Assembly: GCA_028342535.1 (NCBI GenBank)
Contig: JAOLWQ010000007.1
Coordinates: 1-50,119 of the forward strand
Origin: Methylophilaceae bacterium
GTDB lineage: Bacteria; Pseudomonadota; Gammaproteobacteria; Burkholderiales; Methylophilaceae
Reading direction: 5' to 3'
DNA: 50,119 bases
The number at the start of each line of letters is the position of its first letter. Position 1 is the stretch's first letter. Below, piece by piece: positions 26,303 to 36,161 of this stretch. A program made the position numbers and the translations under genes. Below the pieces are notes generated by a model. That model ran no database searches. It had not been told where the DNA came from and was given only the letters and a program-made list of their open reading frames with translations.

Positions 26303-26959
26303 ATGCAAATAAAGATATATATTCGGAATTATTTTCTAATTTTTTTGTTATATAATTTACTATCTTGCTCGTCAATAGATTTACCTAATATACCTACTGG
26401 CTTACCCGATGTTTATAAAATTGATATCCAGCAAGGTAATGAAATAACTTCTGAAATGTTAATGAAGTTAAAGCCTGAAATGAGTAAAGCTCAAGTTCGT
26501 TTTGTTTTGGGAACACCATTAATTCAAAGTACTTTTCACGAGGACAGATGGGATTATGTTTATGAAATGAGAGTTAGGGATATTGTTATCGACCAAAGAC
26601 ATGTTGTTTTAAATTTTGAAAATGAGAAATTAAAAACAATAACTGGTGCAGTTATTCCAAAATTTGATGATTCTGAATTAAGTGAGGAAGCAGAAAAAAG
26701 TAATAAAAATCTTCAACTTAATAAGAAAAAAGGTAATAATGATTTAGAAATCATGGATGAAGAAGTAAAATCTTCTCAGCCAGAGAAGTTACCACCATTA
26801 ATTGATGCTGAAGAACTAATACCAGATGATCCAAAACCGATTTCTATAGATACTTCTGAATCAATTAATGAGGCAGTCAAACAAGATATTATTGACTCCC
26901 TCCCAGAAAAAGATGATCCCGGTTACTTCGATCTTTTAATAGAAAAAATAGGATTTTAA
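26303..26959 (+). CDS. bamE: BamE, outer membrane assembly lipoprotein with acidic C-terminal extension
   Basis: Small lipoprotein of the BAM complex that folds outer membrane proteins. From the ATG at 26303 it has 218 residues; an ATG at 26285 would add six residues before the signal. The signal ends in NLLSCSS, a lipobox with a slightly unusual Leu at -2. The BamE domain is MLMKLKPEMSKAQVRFVLGTP, then DRWDYVYEMR (about residues 48-110). After it comes an acidic, Lys/Asp/Glu/Ser-rich tail of about 90 residues (LPPLIDAEELIPDDPKP and more), making the protein longer than typical BamE. It lies in the fur-bamE-dapB arrangement, 3 nt before dapB. Confidence 0.92.
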   Translation: MQIKIYIRNYFLIFLLYNLLSCSSIDLPNIPTGLPDVYKIDIQQGNEITSEMLMKLKPEMSKAQVRFVLGTPLIQSTFHEDRWDYVYEMRVRDIVIDQRHVVLNFENEKLKTITGAVIPKFDDSELSEEAEKSNKNLQLNKKKGNNDLEIMDEEVKSSQPEKLPPLIDAEELIPDDPKPISIDTSESINEAVKQDIIDSLPEKDDPGYFDLLIEKIGF

Positions 26960-26962
26960 AAT

Positions 26963-27775
26963 ATGAAGAACCCTCTAAAAATAATTGTTGTAGGCGCTTC
27001 TGGAAAAATGGGGCAAGCGTTAATTAATGAGATCTCAAATAACAATGACTTATTATTAACTGGAGCAATCGATCAGCCATCTTGTGCCATTCTGGGAATG
27101 GATGCCGGAGCATTAATTGGCATCAAAACCGACGTTATAATTAGTAGTGATCCTGAGTCTATAGCAAAAAAAGGAAACTACTTAATAGACTTTACAAGAC
27201 CTAAGGCCTCAATGCAATATTTAGAATTATGTATCAAAAATAATATCAAATATATTGTTGGAACTACTGGTTTTTCAGATAAAGAAAAAGAAAAAATTTT
27301 TCTAGCATCAAAAAAGATTCCGATCTGCTCCGCTCCTAATATGAGCGTAGGCGTTAATTTACTAGTTTCATTGGTTGAAACGGCCACACAAGTTCTTTAT
27401 AAAGATTACGATATGGAGATCATTGAATCACATCATAGGGATAAAGTTGATGCTCCCTCAGGAACTGCTCTTAGGTTAGGAGAAGCTGTTGCAAAAACTG
27501 CAAAGTTAAATCTACAAAAGAACGGTGTTTTTCATCGAGAGGGAAAAATGGAAAAGCGAAAAAAAAATGAAATTGGTTTCTCAACAATCAGAGCTGGAGA
27601 TATTGTAGGTGACCATACTGTTTTATATGCAGGAGATGGGGAGCGAATTGAACTTACACATAAAGCAGGAAGTAGATCAACCTTTGCAATAGGTGCAATT
27701 AAGGCGGTTAAGTTCTTAACAAATCATTCTAATGGCTTTTTTGACATGATGGATGTCTTAAACTTAAAAAAATAA
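26963..27775 (+). CDS. dapB: DapB, 4-hydroxy-tetrahydrodipicolinate reductase
   Basis: Second dedicated step of the diaminopimelate/lysine pathway. It has 270 residues. The nucleotide-binding loop is VVGASGKMGQALI at the N terminus; DFTRPKASMQY and GTTGF are family marks, and the signature IESHHRDKVDAPSGTALRLGE carries the catalytic histidine and lysine. It starts 3 nt after bamE, so it is translated from the same message. The carAB leader begins about 40 nt downstream. Confidence 0.97.
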   Translation: MKNPLKIIVVGASGKMGQALINEISNNNDLLLTGAIDQPSCAILGMDAGALIGIKTDVIISSDPESIAKKGNYLIDFTRPKASMQYLELCIKNNIKYIVGTTGFSDKEKEKIFLASKKIPICSAPNMSVGVNLLVSLVETATQVLYKDYDMEIIESHHRDKVDAPSGTALRLGEAVAKTAKLNLQKNGVFHREGKMEKRKKNEIGFSTIRAGDIVGDHTVLYAGDGERIELTHKAGSRSTFAIGAIKAVKFLTNHSNGFFDMMDVLNLKK

Positions 27776-27813
27776 CACATATTTTCATATTTTAAATTGA
27801 AGTAAGGTGGCGA

Positions 27814-27846
27814 ATGATTTATAATTTAGGAATCGGGCGGACCTAA
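27814..27846 (+). CDS. Putative carAB leader peptide
   Basis: A ten-codon ORF, MIYNLGIGRT, with an AAGG Shine-Dalgarno about 7 nt before its ATG. Its last codons, including a CGG arginine codon that is rare in this AT-rich sequence, form the left arm of a terminator-like hairpin, and its TAA lies in the loop. This is the geometry of translation-coupled attenuation. The ORF and hairpin are seen; translation and function are inferred. Confidence 0.5.
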   Translation: MIYNLGIGRT

Positions 27847-27863
27847 AACCACCCGTTTGTTTT
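27834..27863 (+). terminator. Putative carAB attenuator hairpin
   Basis: CGGGCGG at 27834-27840 pairs with CCACCCG at 27849-27855 (six pairs and one C-A mismatch) around an 8-nt loop, followed by TTTGTTTT at 27856-27863. A GGTGG at 27806-27810, overlapping the leader-peptide Shine-Dalgarno, can pair with CCACC at 27849-27853 instead. It sits 35 nt upstream of the carA start. Confidence 0.6.
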
Positions 27864-27897
27864 ATCTGACAGATTTATTTTACCTTGGAGGATTTTC

Positions 27898-29031
27898 TTG
27901 TCGTCTAAATTGCCGGCTATATTAGCGCTTGCAGACGGAACAAAGTTTCGAGGTACTTCCATTGGTATTAAAGGATCTATTGTCGGCGAAGTAGTTTTCA
28001 ATACCTCAATGACTGGATATCAAGAAATACTTACTGACCCATCCTATACTGAACAAATCATTACTTTTACTTATCCGCATATTGGAAATACAGGTGTCAA
28101 CCTTGAGGATTTGGAATCAAATAAAGTATTTGCAAAAGGCTTAATCATCCGTGACCTACCTATTGCTTATTCAAACTTTAGAGCATCAATGTCATTATCT
28201 GACTACCTTAAAGAACAAAATATTGTAGGCATATCAGGGATTGATACAAGGGCATTAACTCAATATTTAAGAGTTAATGGAGCCCAATCTTGCTGCATTA
28301 TGACTGGAAATATTAATGAGGCAGAGGCAATAAAAAAAGCCAAATCTTTTAAAGGAATTGCTGGAATGGATTTGGCTAGTGTAGTTTCAACTCCAAAAAA
28401 ATATATATTTAAAGAGGGTGAATGGAAGCTGGGTCTTGGCTATGAAAAAGTGCGGAAGTTTAAATACCATGTGGTTGCTTATGACTATGGAATAAAAAGA
28501 AATATTTTAAGAATGCTCACTTCAAGGGGGTGCAAGGTAACTGTGGTACCAGCAAAATTATCTGCAAAAGAAGTTCTAGCATTAAAACCTGATGGCGTAT
28601 TTTTATCAAATGGCCCGGGTGACCCGGAGCCATGTGATTATGCGATTAATAATATTAAAATTATTTTAAAAAATAAATTACCGTTATTTGGAATTTGTTT
28701 AGGGCATCAATTATTAGCATTAGCAAGTGGTGCTAAAACATCAAAAATGAAATTTGGGCATCATGGTGCTAATCACCCTGTTCAAGATATTAAAACAGGA
28801 AAAGTATTTATTACAAGTCAAAACCATGGCTTTACCGTTGATTCATCTTCCCTCCCTAAAGCTCTGAAGGTCACCCATATCTCTTTATTTGACAAAACTC
28901 TTCAAGGAATTAGGCGCGTTGATGTTCCAGCATTTGGATTTCAGGGACACCCCGAGGCTAGCCCGGGTCCTTCAGAAATGGGTTATTTATTTGACCAATT
29001 TATTAAAATGATGATTAAAGGAAATAGATAA
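27898..29031 (+). CDS. carA: CarA, carbamoyl-phosphate synthase small (glutaminase) subunit
   Basis: Hydrolyses glutamine to feed ammonia to CarB for carbamoyl phosphate, shared by arginine and pyrimidine synthesis. It has 377 residues. The N-terminal domain begins with [13 protein letters not shown] and has [13 protein letters not shown]; the class I amidotransferase domain has [11 protein letters not shown], the nucleophile Cys in [13 protein letters not shown] and the catalytic GHPEASPGP. The start is TTG with a strong GGAGG 6 nt upstream. A 120-nt leader with a peptide ORF and terminator-like hairpin precedes it. The next gene, carB, starts on the base after its stop. Confidence 0.97.
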   Translation: MSSKLPAILALADGTKFRGTSIGIKGSIVGEVVFNTSMTGYQEILTDPSYTEQIITFTYPHIGNTGVNLEDLESNKVFAKGLIIRDLPIAYSNFRASMSLSDYLKEQNIVGISGIDTRALTQYLRVNGAQSCCIMTGNINEAEAIKKAKSFKGIAGMDLASVVSTPKKYIFKEGEWKLGLGYEKVRKFKYHVVAYDYGIKRNILRMLTSRGCKVTVVPAKLSAKEVLALKPDGVFLSNGPGDPEPCDYAINNIKIILKNKLPLFGICLGHQLLALASGAKTSKMKFGHHGANHPVQDIKTGKVFITSQNHGFTVDSSSLPKALKVTHISLFDKTLQGIRRVDVPAFGFQGHPEASPGPSEMGYLFDQFIKMMIKGNR

Positions 29032-32000
29032 GTGGCCAAACGGACTGATATAAAATCAATTCTTATTATTGGTGCAGGCCCAATTATTATTGGGCAGGCA
29101 TGCGAATTCGATTATTCTGGTGCGCAAGCCTGCAAGGCACTAATGGAAGAGGGCTATCGAGTTATTTTGGTAAATTCAAATCCAGCAACAATTATGACAG
29201 ACCCTGATGTTGCGCATAAAACTTATATTGAACCAATTCAATGGGAAATTGTAAGAAAAATAATAGCAAAAGAAAAGCCAGATGCTCTTCTACCAACAAT
29301 GGGCGGACAAACTGCACTTAATTGTGCTTTAGATTTAGACAAACATGGAATATTGAAAAAATATAATGTTGAGCTAATTGGCGCTTCAAAAGAAGCAATA
29401 GATAAAGCTGAAGATAGACAGAAATTTAAAGAAGCAATGAATAAAATTGGGCTCGCATCAGCCCGCTCTTTAATAGCTCATAGCTTAGAAGAGGCAGTTC
29501 AGGTTCAAGCAAGTATTGGTTACCCAGCGATTATACGCCCTTCCTTTACTATGGGTGGAAGCGGGGGTGGAATTGCTTATAATCAAGAAGAATTTTTAGA
29601 TATCTGCAAGAGAGGGTTGGATGCTTCTCCTACAAATGAGTTGTTGATTGAAGAATCACTTTTAGGTTGGAAAGAGTTTGAAATGGAAGTTGTAAGAGAT
29701 GCAAAAGATAATTGTATTATCATTTGTTCAATTGAAAATTTAGATCCAATGGGAGTTCACACTGGAGATTCGATAACAGTTGCACCAGCCCAAACACTAA
29801 CTGATAAAGAATATCAGTTGATGAGAACTGCATCTATAAATGTTTTAAGAGAAGTTGGAGTTGAAACAGGAGGCTCAAATGTTCAATTTGCAATCAATCC
29901 TGATGATGGCCGTATGGTAGTTATTGAGATGAATCCTAGAGTATCAAGGTCGTCAGCTTTAGCATCAAAAGCTACAGGTTTTCCAATTGCTAAAATTGCA
30001 GCTAAATTAGCAGTTGGCTTTACACTTGATGAGTTAAGTAATGATATAACTGGAGGTCTTACCCCTGCATCATTTGAACCATCAATTGATTATGTCGTAA
30101 CCAAAGTTCCAAGGTTTGCTTTTGAAAAATTTCCTCAAGCAGACTCTAAACTAACAACCCAAATGAAATCTGTAGGCGAGGTTATGGCTATTGGAAGAAC
30201 ATTTCAAGAATCTTTTCAAAAAGCATTGAGAGGTCTTGAGATTGATGTGGATGGATTGACCGAGCAATCATCAGATAAAAATGAAATTATTAAAGAGTTG
30301 AGGGAGCCAGGTCCAAATCGCTTGTGGTTTTTAGGCGATGCCTTTAGGTTAAAATTATCTATTGAAGAAATATTCCAGCATTCAAAGATAGATCCATGGT
30401 TTCTTTACCAAATAAAAGATCTAATTGAGATAGAAGAAAAAATGAAGAAAATGACTATTAAGTCATTTAACTCGGAAATACTTTTTGATATAAAAAGAAA
30501 AGGGTTCTCAGATAGTCGGATTGGTAATCTTATTGGAAAGCAAACTAAAGACATTAGATCTTTACGTTATAAATATAAAATTCATCCGGTTTACAAGAGA
30601 GTAGATACTTGTGCTGCAGAGTTTGAAACAAGTACAGCTTACCTTTATTCAACTTATGAGCAGTTTTCTGAAGCTAATCCTTCTAAAAATAAAAAAATAA
30701 TTATTCTTGGAGGGGGACCAAACAGAATTGGTCAAGGAATTGAATTTGATTACTGCTGTGTTCATGCCTCTCTTGCTCTAAGAGATTGTGGCTATGAAAC
30801 TATTATGATCAATTGCAATCCAGAAACAGTATCAACTGACTATGATACATCTGATAGATTATATTTTGAGCCAGTGACTATGGAAGATGTCATGGAAGTT
30901 ATTAGAACCGAAAATCCATGGGGTGTAATTGTTCAATATGGTGGACAAACCCCACTTAAACTTGCAAAAGAATTAGCGCAAGAAGGTGCTCCAATAATAG
31001 GTACACTTCCTGATGATATTGATGCAGCTGAAGATCGTGAACGTTTTCAAAAAATTATAGAAGATTTAAAATTAAAACAACCACCCAATAGAACTGCCAG
31101 AAATCCTACTCAAGCAATTAAACTAGCCCAAGAAATTGGCTACCCATTAGTTGTAAGACCAAGCTACGTTTTGGGAGGTAGGGCTATGGAAATAGTTCAT
31201 GAGAAGAATGATTTAGAGCGTTATATGAGGGAGGCGGTTAAGGTTTCAAATGAATCACCTGTTTTGTTAGATCGATTTTTAAATGATGCTATTGAGATAG
31301 ATATCGATGCTATTTCGGATGGTAAAGTAGTAGTAGTAGCTGGAATTATGGAGCATATTGAACAAGCAGGAGTTCATTCAGGGGATTCGGCATGCTCACT
31401 ACCGCCTTACAGCTTATCAAAAAAAATACAAAAAAAATTAATCAATCAAACAAAGCTGATGGCTAAAGCATTAAATGTAATTGGTTTAATGAATGTTCAA
31501 TTTGCAATTCAGCATGAAGAAATATATGTTTTGGAGGTTAACCCAAGAGCCTCGAGGACCGTTCCATTTGTTTCAAAAGCTATAGGTGTGCCATTAGCTA
31601 AAATTGCTGCAAAAGTTATGGCGGGCAAAACACTTAAATCTTTAAATTTTACAAAAGAAATTGAGCCTACATTTTTCTCTGTAAAAGAAGCTGTTTTCCC
31701 ATTTATCAAATTCCCGGGTGTTGATACTATATTAGGACCAGAGATGAAATCTACGGGTGAAGTTATGGGTGTGGGTAAAACTTTTGTAGAGGCATATATT
31801 AAGTCACAGCTTGGTGCTTCAACATCACTTCCAAAAAGTGGTAAGGCATTTATTAGCGTTAGAAAAGAAGATCACAAAAATGTTATTGATATTGCAAAAT
31901 CTCTTAATAACCTTGGTTTTAAGCTCGTAGCAACTAAAGGAACTGCAGAAATACTAAAAGAAAATAAGATGGATGTAATTCCTGTAAACAAAGTTGCCGA

Positions 32001-32229
32001 AGGTAGGCCACACATTGTAGATATGATCAAAAATGATGAAATTGATTTTATTGTTAATGTTACTGAGGACAAAAAAGCTATTGCTGATTCATATGAAATC
32101 AGAAGAAACGCATTGCAAAATAAAGTTACATACTACACAACTTTATTTGGTGCTCGGGCAGCCTGCAAAGCAATGAATTATTCAAATGAACTTAGTGTGG
32201 CTGCGTTACAAAGCTTGCATAAAATATAG
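29032..32229 (+). CDS. carB: CarB, carbamoyl-phosphate synthase large subunit
   Basis: Makes carbamoyl phosphate from bicarbonate, ammonia and two ATP. It has 1065 residues, close to the family norm of about 1075. Two homologous ATP-grasp halves are visible: the first with [18 protein letters not shown] and FTMGGSGGG, the second beginning near residue 555 with [17 protein letters not shown] and [12 protein letters not shown]. The last about 130 residues are the allosteric methylglyoxal-synthase-like domain ([23 protein letters not shown]). The start is GTG directly after the carA stop, with AAAGGA 8 nt upstream. No frame break. Confidence 0.98.
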   Translation: MAKRTDIKSILIIGAGPIIIGQACEFDYSGAQACKALMEEGYRVILVNSNPATIMTDPDVAHKTYIEPIQWEIVRKIIAKEKPDALLPTMGGQTALNCALDLDKHGILKKYNVELIGASKEAIDKAEDRQKFKEAMNKIGLASARSLIAHSLEEAVQVQASIGYPAIIRPSFTMGGSGGGIAYNQEEFLDICKRGLDASPTNELLIEESLLGWKEFEMEVVRDAKDNCIIICSIENLDPMGVHTGDSITVAPAQTLTDKEYQLMRTASINVLREVGVETGGSNVQFAINPDDGRMVVIEMNPRVSRSSALASKATGFPIAKIAAKLAVGFTLDELSNDITGGLTPASFEPSIDYVVTKVPRFAFEKFPQADSKLTTQMKSVGEVMAIGRTFQESFQKALRGLEIDVDGLTEQSSDKNEIIKELREPGPNRLWFLGDAFRLKLSIEEIFQHSKIDPWFLYQIKDLIEIEEKMKKMTIKSFNSEILFDIKRKGFSDSRIGNLIGKQTKDIRSLRYKYKIHPVYKRVDTCAAEFETSTAYLYSTYEQFSEANPSKNKKIIILGGGPNRIGQGIEFDYCCVHASLALRDCGYETIMINCNPETVSTDYDTSDRLYFEPVTMEDVMEVIRTENPWGVIVQYGGQTPLKLAKELAQEGAPIIGTLPDDIDAAEDRERFQKIIEDLKLKQPPNRTARNPTQAIKLAQEIGYPLVVRPSYVLGGRAMEIVHEKNDLERYMREAVKVSNESPVLLDRFLNDAIEIDIDAISDGKVVVVAGIMEHIEQAGVHSGDSACSLPPYSLSKKIQKKLINQTKLMAKALNVIGLMNVQFAIQHEEIYVLEVNPRASRTVPFVSKAIGVPLAKIAAKVMAGKTLKSLNFTKEIEPTFFSVKEAVFPFIKFPGVDTILGPEMKSTGEVMGVGKTFVEAYIKSQLGASTSLPKSGKAFISVRKEDHKNVIDIAKSLNNLGFKLVATKGTAEILKENKMDVIPVNKVAEGRPHIVDMIKNDEIDFIVNVTEDKKAIADSYEIRRNALQNKVTYYTTLFGARAACKAMNYSNELSVAALQSLHKI

Positions 32230-32258
32230 TCTTAAAATAAACTCAACAATTACCATCA

Positions 32259-32279
32259 AAAAAATCAAGGTGATTTTTT
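32259..32279. repeat. AT-rich hairpin between carB and greA
   Basis: AAAAAATCA and TGATTTTTT pair over 9 bp with a 3-nt AGG loop, 30 nt after the carB stop and 16 nt before greA. The U-run is part of the stem. It may be a weak, bidirectionally symmetrical terminator at the end of carAB, or a leader structure of greA; the stem has only two G-C pairs. Confidence 0.4.
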
Positions 32280-32294
32280 ACATAGGAACAATTA

Positions 32295-32771
32295 ATGAAT
32301 CAAATTCCAATTACTCGAAATGGCTCAGAGCTTCTTAAGGCCGAATTAAAACAATTAAAAAGTATTGATCGGCCAAATATTGTTCAAGCTATAGCAGAAG
32401 CCCGGGCCCAAGGAGATCTATCTGAAAATGCAGAATATGATGCCGCCAAGGAACGCCAGGGATTTATAGAGGGACGACTTTCCCAAATTGAAGCAATACT
32501 TTCTCAAGCAATAATAATTGATCCTGCATCATTAAATGCAGGAGGGAAATGTGTTTTTGGTTCAACTGTGCAAATTGAAGATTTAGATGAAGAAACTAAA
32601 TTCACTTATCAAATTGTTGGTGATGATGAAGCTGATATTAAAGAAAAAAAAATATCGATAAATTCTCCCTTAGCTAAGGCAATGATTGGAAAAGAGGAGA
32701 TGGATATTATTGATTTTGAATCACCTGGTGGCTTAAAAAATTATGAAATTATAAAAATATCGTATATTTAA
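32295..32771 (+). CDS. greA: GreA, transcription elongation factor
   Basis: Rescues backtracked RNA polymerase by stimulating transcript cleavage. It has 158 residues. The N-terminal coiled coil contains ARAQGDLSENAEYDAAKERQ, whose acidic tip residues are the GreA hallmark; the C-terminal globular domain has FGSTVQIEDLDEETKFTYQIVG and SPLAKAMIGKEEMD. It follows carB after 65 nt and precedes the DUF4149 gene by 3 nt. Confidence 0.97.
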   Translation: MNQIPITRNGSELLKAELKQLKSIDRPNIVQAIAEARAQGDLSENAEYDAAKERQGFIEGRLSQIEAILSQAIIIDPASLNAGGKCVFGSTVQIEDLDEETKFTYQIVGDDEADIKEKKISINSPLAKAMIGKEEMDIIDFESPGGLKNYEIIKISYI

Positions 32772-32774
32772 AAC

Positions 32775-33221
32775 ATGAATCCATATTTACATAAGCTAGC
32801 AATAATTATTACTTCACTATGGGTGGGGGGTTTATGGTCGATGTTAATGGTAACAACAATTTTATTTAATAAAGTACCAAGCTCTTATATTGCCGGCGCA
32901 ATTGCAAATGATATGTTTGCTGCTGTGAATTTATTTGGAATGTTTTCTTCAGCCTTTCTTTTAATATATGGATTTAGGAAAGAAAATTTATCTTTTATTA
33001 GGTCTATAACTTTATGGATATTAATATTAATGTTGAGCTTAATTTTAATTAGTTATTTTGGAATTAACCCTATTCTTGAAAATTTTAGAGATAACTCTGT
33101 TTCAAAAGAGATAATAGAAAGCGTTTTTGTTAGCAGATATTCCACATGGCACGGAATAGCAAATACTGCATTCTTAATAGAATGCTTTTTAGGTATTTTT
33201 TTAATTCTAAAAATACGTTAG
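32775..33221 (+). CDS. DUF4149 family four-helix membrane protein
   Basis: A 148-residue integral membrane protein with four hydrophobic segments (about residues 8-30, 45-65, 75-95 and 125-147). The first holds LWVGGLWSMLMVTTILF and later comes the fit SRYSTWHGIANTAFLIE, as in the DUF4149 family that often sits beside greA and yhbY in betaproteobacteria. The start is 3 nt after greA, so it is cotranscribed. Function unknown; nothing in the sequence suggests an enzymatic site. Confidence 0.8.
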   Translation: MNPYLHKLAIIITSLWVGGLWSMLMVTTILFNKVPSSYIAGAIANDMFAAVNLFGMFSSAFLLIYGFRKENLSFIRSITLWILILMLSLILISYFGINPILENFRDNSVSKEIIESVFVSRYSTWHGIANTAFLIECFLGIFLILKIR

Positions 33222-33224
33222 GTT

Positions 33225-33512
33225 TCAGGGGAGTTTAATTTTTGAATCTTCATTCGCCCTAAAAATAACTAACTGTTTACCTATATGATTAATTGGGACC
33301 GCACTGAGTTTTTTACATATTAAATTTAAAAATTCTTGTCTTTTCAATCTGTCATTAACCTGAACTTGGATTTTAATTAACTCATGAGCTTTTAGGTTGC
33401 CTTCAATTTCTTTAATGACTGAATCAGAAAGACCTTTGTTGCCGATCTGAACGACAGCGCTAATAGAATGGGATAGGCCCTTTAGAAATGAAATTTGTTT
33501 TGAATTTAACAT
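33225..33512 (-). CDS. yhbY: YhbY, ribosome-associated CRM-domain RNA-binding protein
   Basis: Small RNA-binding protein that associates with pre-50S particles. It has 95 residues, all forming one CRM domain: LSHSISAVVQIGNKGLSDSV with the RNA-contacting GNKG loop near residue 23, KAHELIKIQV, and IGKQLVIFRAN. It is divergent from rlmE, which modifies 23S rRNA; the gap is 39 nt. The minus-strand stop lies 3 nt from the DUF4149 stop. Confidence 0.93.
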   Translation of the reverse strand: MLNSKQISFLKGLSHSISAVVQIGNKGLSDSVIKEIEGNLKAHELIKIQVQVNDRLKRQEFLNLICKKLSAVPINHIGKQLVIFRANEDSKIKLP

Positions 33513-33551
33513 GTGTATTTTATTTAATTATTTGGATGTGAATCATATCAG

Positions 33552-34175
33552 ATGAAAAGAACAAGAACTAGTAAAACCTGGATGTCTGAGCATGTTTCTG
33601 ATTCTTATGTGAAGCAAGCGCAAATAGATGGATATCGTTCTCGTGCCGCTTATAAATTAATTGAAATTGATGAAAAATATAGTCTTTTTAAACAAAGAAT
33701 GACTGTTATTGACTTGGGGTCAGCTCCCGGAAGCTGGTCTCAAGTTGCGATAAAAAAAATAGGCTTAAAAGGAAATGTCATTGCACTGGACTTATTAGAA
33801 ATGCAGCCTATTAAAAAAGTAGAATTTATTCAGGGTGATTTTAGAGATAATAAGACCCTAATTGAAATAGAGAAAAGATTAAATAATTTAGAGGTTGACC
33901 TTGTAATTTCAGATATGGCACCCAATATAAGTGGAATAAAGGTTGTTGATCAATCAGCAGCTATTTATCTAAATGAGCTTGCTTTGGATTTTTCTTGCAA
34001 TTGGTTGAAACCGAATGGACATTTATTGGTCAAGTCATTTATAGGAGCAGATTTCGATAGTTTTGTTAATTCTGTGAAACCTTTGTTTAAAAAAGTAATC
34101 AGAATAAAACCAAGTTCTTCAAGGGATAGAAGTTCTGAAATATTTGTTTTAGGGTATGAAAAGTTAAATACATAA
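33552..34175 (+). CDS. rlmE: RlmE (RrmJ/FtsJ), 23S rRNA 2'-O-methyltransferase
   Basis: Methylates U2552 in the 23S rRNA A loop. It has 207 residues. The K-D-K-E tetrad is visible: Lys in RAAYKLIEID, Asp in LVISDMAPNISG, Lys in LLVKSFIG and Glu in RSSEIFVLG. SAM motif I is VIDLGSAPGSWSQVA near residue 55. In E. coli rlmE and ftsH form a heat-shock operon and the same order is kept here, but I see no CTTGAAA-type promoter upstream. Confidence 0.97.
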   Translation: MKRTRTSKTWMSEHVSDSYVKQAQIDGYRSRAAYKLIEIDEKYSLFKQRMTVIDLGSAPGSWSQVAIKKIGLKGNVIALDLLEMQPIKKVEFIQGDFRDNKTLIEIEKRLNNLEVDLVISDMAPNISGIKVVDQSAAIYLNELALDFSCNWLKPNGHLLVKSFIGADFDSFVNSVKPLFKKVIRIKPSSSRDRSSEIFVLGYEKLNT

Positions 34176-34239
34176 GTTTTTAAAGATATTCTAGTTTAGA
34201 ATAAAGAAATAATAATGATTAACTAATAAAGGTAACAAT

Positions 34240-36129
34240 GTGAATAACAACTTTAAAAGTATAGCAATATGGCTCGCAATTGGTCTATTTATGATGACTA
34301 TTTTCAATCAATTTTCTTCATCGCCACGATTTGAAAATAAATTGGTTTATTCTGAGTTTATGACACAAGTTAAAACGGGAAGTATTTCTAAAGTAGAAAT
34401 TGACGGCCCTAATCTTACTGGAATAACTGCTGACGGGAAAAAGTTTTCCACTTATGCCCCTACGGATCCGTATTTAGTATCAGATTTGCTAAAATATAAT
34501 GTAGTTGTAGATGCAAAACCAGCAAAACAACAATCACTATTAATGAGCATATTTATTTCATGGTTCCCGATGATTTTATTGGTTGGTGTATGGATATTCT
34601 TTATGCGTCAGATGCAGGGTGGAAATAAAGGTGGAGGGCCCTTCTCTTTTGGTAAAAGTAAAGCAAGACAGCTTGATCAAACCACAAATAAAACAACATT
34701 CAAAGATGTTGCAGGTTGTGATGAAGCGAAGGAGGAGGTACATGAGTTAGTTGATTTTTTAAAAGATCCAACAAAATTTCATAAATTAGGTGGCCGTATC
34801 CCACGAGGAGTTTTAATGGTAGGGCCTCCTGGTACCGGTAAGACATTGCTTGCGAGAGCTGTTGCAGGTGAAGCAAATGTTCCATTTTTTACTATATCTG
34901 GTTCTGACTTTGTTGAGATGTTCGTCGGTGTCGGAGCAGCAAGAGTTAGAGACATGTTTGAGCAGGCTAAAAAAAGCTCTCCATGCATTATTTTTATCGA
35001 CGAAATAGACGCAGTTGGAAGAAGTAGGGGGTCAGGAACTGGTGGAGGAAATGATGAGCGCGAACAAACATTAAATCAATTACTTGTTGAATTAGATGGT
35101 TTTGAACCTAATTCAGGAGTCATTGTTATAGCTGCAACTAACAGGGCTGATGTTCTTGATAAAGCATTATTAAGACCAGGACGTTTTGATAGGCAGATTA
35201 TGGTTTCACTTCCTGACATCAAAGGTAGAGAAGAAATTTTACTTGTTCATATGAGAAAAATTCCAGCTGATGCAGATGTAAAGGCAGATATTATTGCTCG
35301 AGGTACCCCAGGTTTTTCTGGTGCTGATTTAGCAAATCTAGTTAATGAATCGGCATTATTTGCTGCAAGATCTAATAAACGTACTGTAGATATGGAAGAC
35401 TTTGAGGAAGCAAAAGACAAAATATTTATGGGCCCAGAAAGAAAATCATTAATCATGCGTGAAGAAGAGAGAAGAAACACTGCCTATCATGAATCAGGCC
35501 ATGCTGTTGTCGCACAACTACTTCCAAATGCTGATCCGGTTCACAAGGTAACAATAATGCCGAGAGGTTGGGCACTTGGGCTTACCTGGCAGTTACCAGA
35601 ATTCGACAGCTTTAGTAACTTTAAAGAGAAAATGTTGGAAGAAATATCTATTCTTTTTGGAGGCCGTATTGCTGAAGAGGTTTTTATGAAGCAAATGTCA
35701 ACTGGGGCAGCAAATGATTTTGAGCGTGCAACAAAATTGGCAAGAGAGATGGTAACTAAGTATGGTATGTCAGATAAATTAGGAACTATGGTTTATGTAG
35801 ATGACAATCAAGACTCTTTCTTAAATACTAAATCTATTTCTGAGGCGACTCAATTGAAAGTCGATACAGAAATAAGGTCAATCTTAGATCAGCAATATAA
35901 AATTGCTCGTAAATTAATTGAAAAAAATAAAAAGAAAGTTAGTACAATGGCTAAAGCCCTTCTTGAGTATGAAACAATTGATAGCGATCAGATTTCTGAT
36001 GTAATGACTGGTAAGAAAGTTAGGGCACCTAAGCCATCTCGAGCTTCAGTGAAGCCTCCAAAAAATAAAAAGGGTCCAACCATTGGACCTGACAGTTTAA
36101 CAACGCAACCTACAGCAAAGAGTAAGTAA
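34240..36129 (+). CDS. ftsH: FtsH, membrane-anchored AAA+ zinc protease
   Basis: ATP-dependent protease of the inner membrane that degrades misfolded membrane proteins and, in E. coli, RpoH and LpxC. It has 629 residues. Two membrane segments (about 8-24 and 102-122) flank the periplasmic domain. The AAA domain has Walker A GPPGTGKT at 195-202, Walker [12 protein letters not shown], the second-region-of-homology [22 protein letters not shown] split around its Arg finger. The zinc site is HESGH near 417. The start is GTG with AAAGG 7 nt upstream; an ATG two bases before it is out of frame. A strong terminator follows. Confidence 0.98.
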   Translation: MNNNFKSIAIWLAIGLFMMTIFNQFSSSPRFENKLVYSEFMTQVKTGSISKVEIDGPNLTGITADGKKFSTYAPTDPYLVSDLLKYNVVVDAKPAKQQSLLMSIFISWFPMILLVGVWIFFMRQMQGGNKGGGPFSFGKSKARQLDQTTNKTTFKDVAGCDEAKEEVHELVDFLKDPTKFHKLGGRIPRGVLMVGPPGTGKTLLARAVAGEANVPFFTISGSDFVEMFVGVGAARVRDMFEQAKKSSPCIIFIDEIDAVGRSRGSGTGGGNDEREQTLNQLLVELDGFEPNSGVIVIAATNRADVLDKALLRPGRFDRQIMVSLPDIKGREEILLVHMRKIPADADVKADIIARGTPGFSGADLANLVNESALFAARSNKRTVDMEDFEEAKDKIFMGPERKSLIMREEERRNTAYHESGHAVVAQLLPNADPVHKVTIMPRGWALGLTWQLPEFDSFSNFKEKMLEEISILFGGRIAEEVFMKQMSTGAANDFERATKLAREMVTKYGMSDKLGTMVYVDDNQDSFLNTKSISEATQLKVDTEIRSILDQQYKIARKLIEKNKKKVSTMAKALLEYETIDSDQISDVMTGKKVRAPKPSRASVKPPKNKKGPTIGPDSLTTQPTAKSK

Positions 36130-36131
36130 GA

Positions 36132-36158
36132 AAGGGGCGGAAAAGCCCCTTATTTTTT
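36132..36158 (+). terminator. Rho-independent terminator after ftsH
   Basis: AAGGGGC at 36132-36138 pairs perfectly with GCCCCTT at 36145-36151 around GGAAAA, followed by ATTTTTT to 36158. It starts 2 nt after the ftsH stop codon and ends exactly at the possible folP start (GTG at 36159, ATG at 36162). Confidence 0.85.
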
Positions 36159-36161
36159 GTG

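Noticed and set aside
31509-32072. Minus-strand open frames inside carB, and similar antisense frames inside dnaJ, ftsY, ftsH and edd
   Set aside because: They lie wholly within well-conserved genes, have no recognisable motifs or ribosome sites and are expected by chance.
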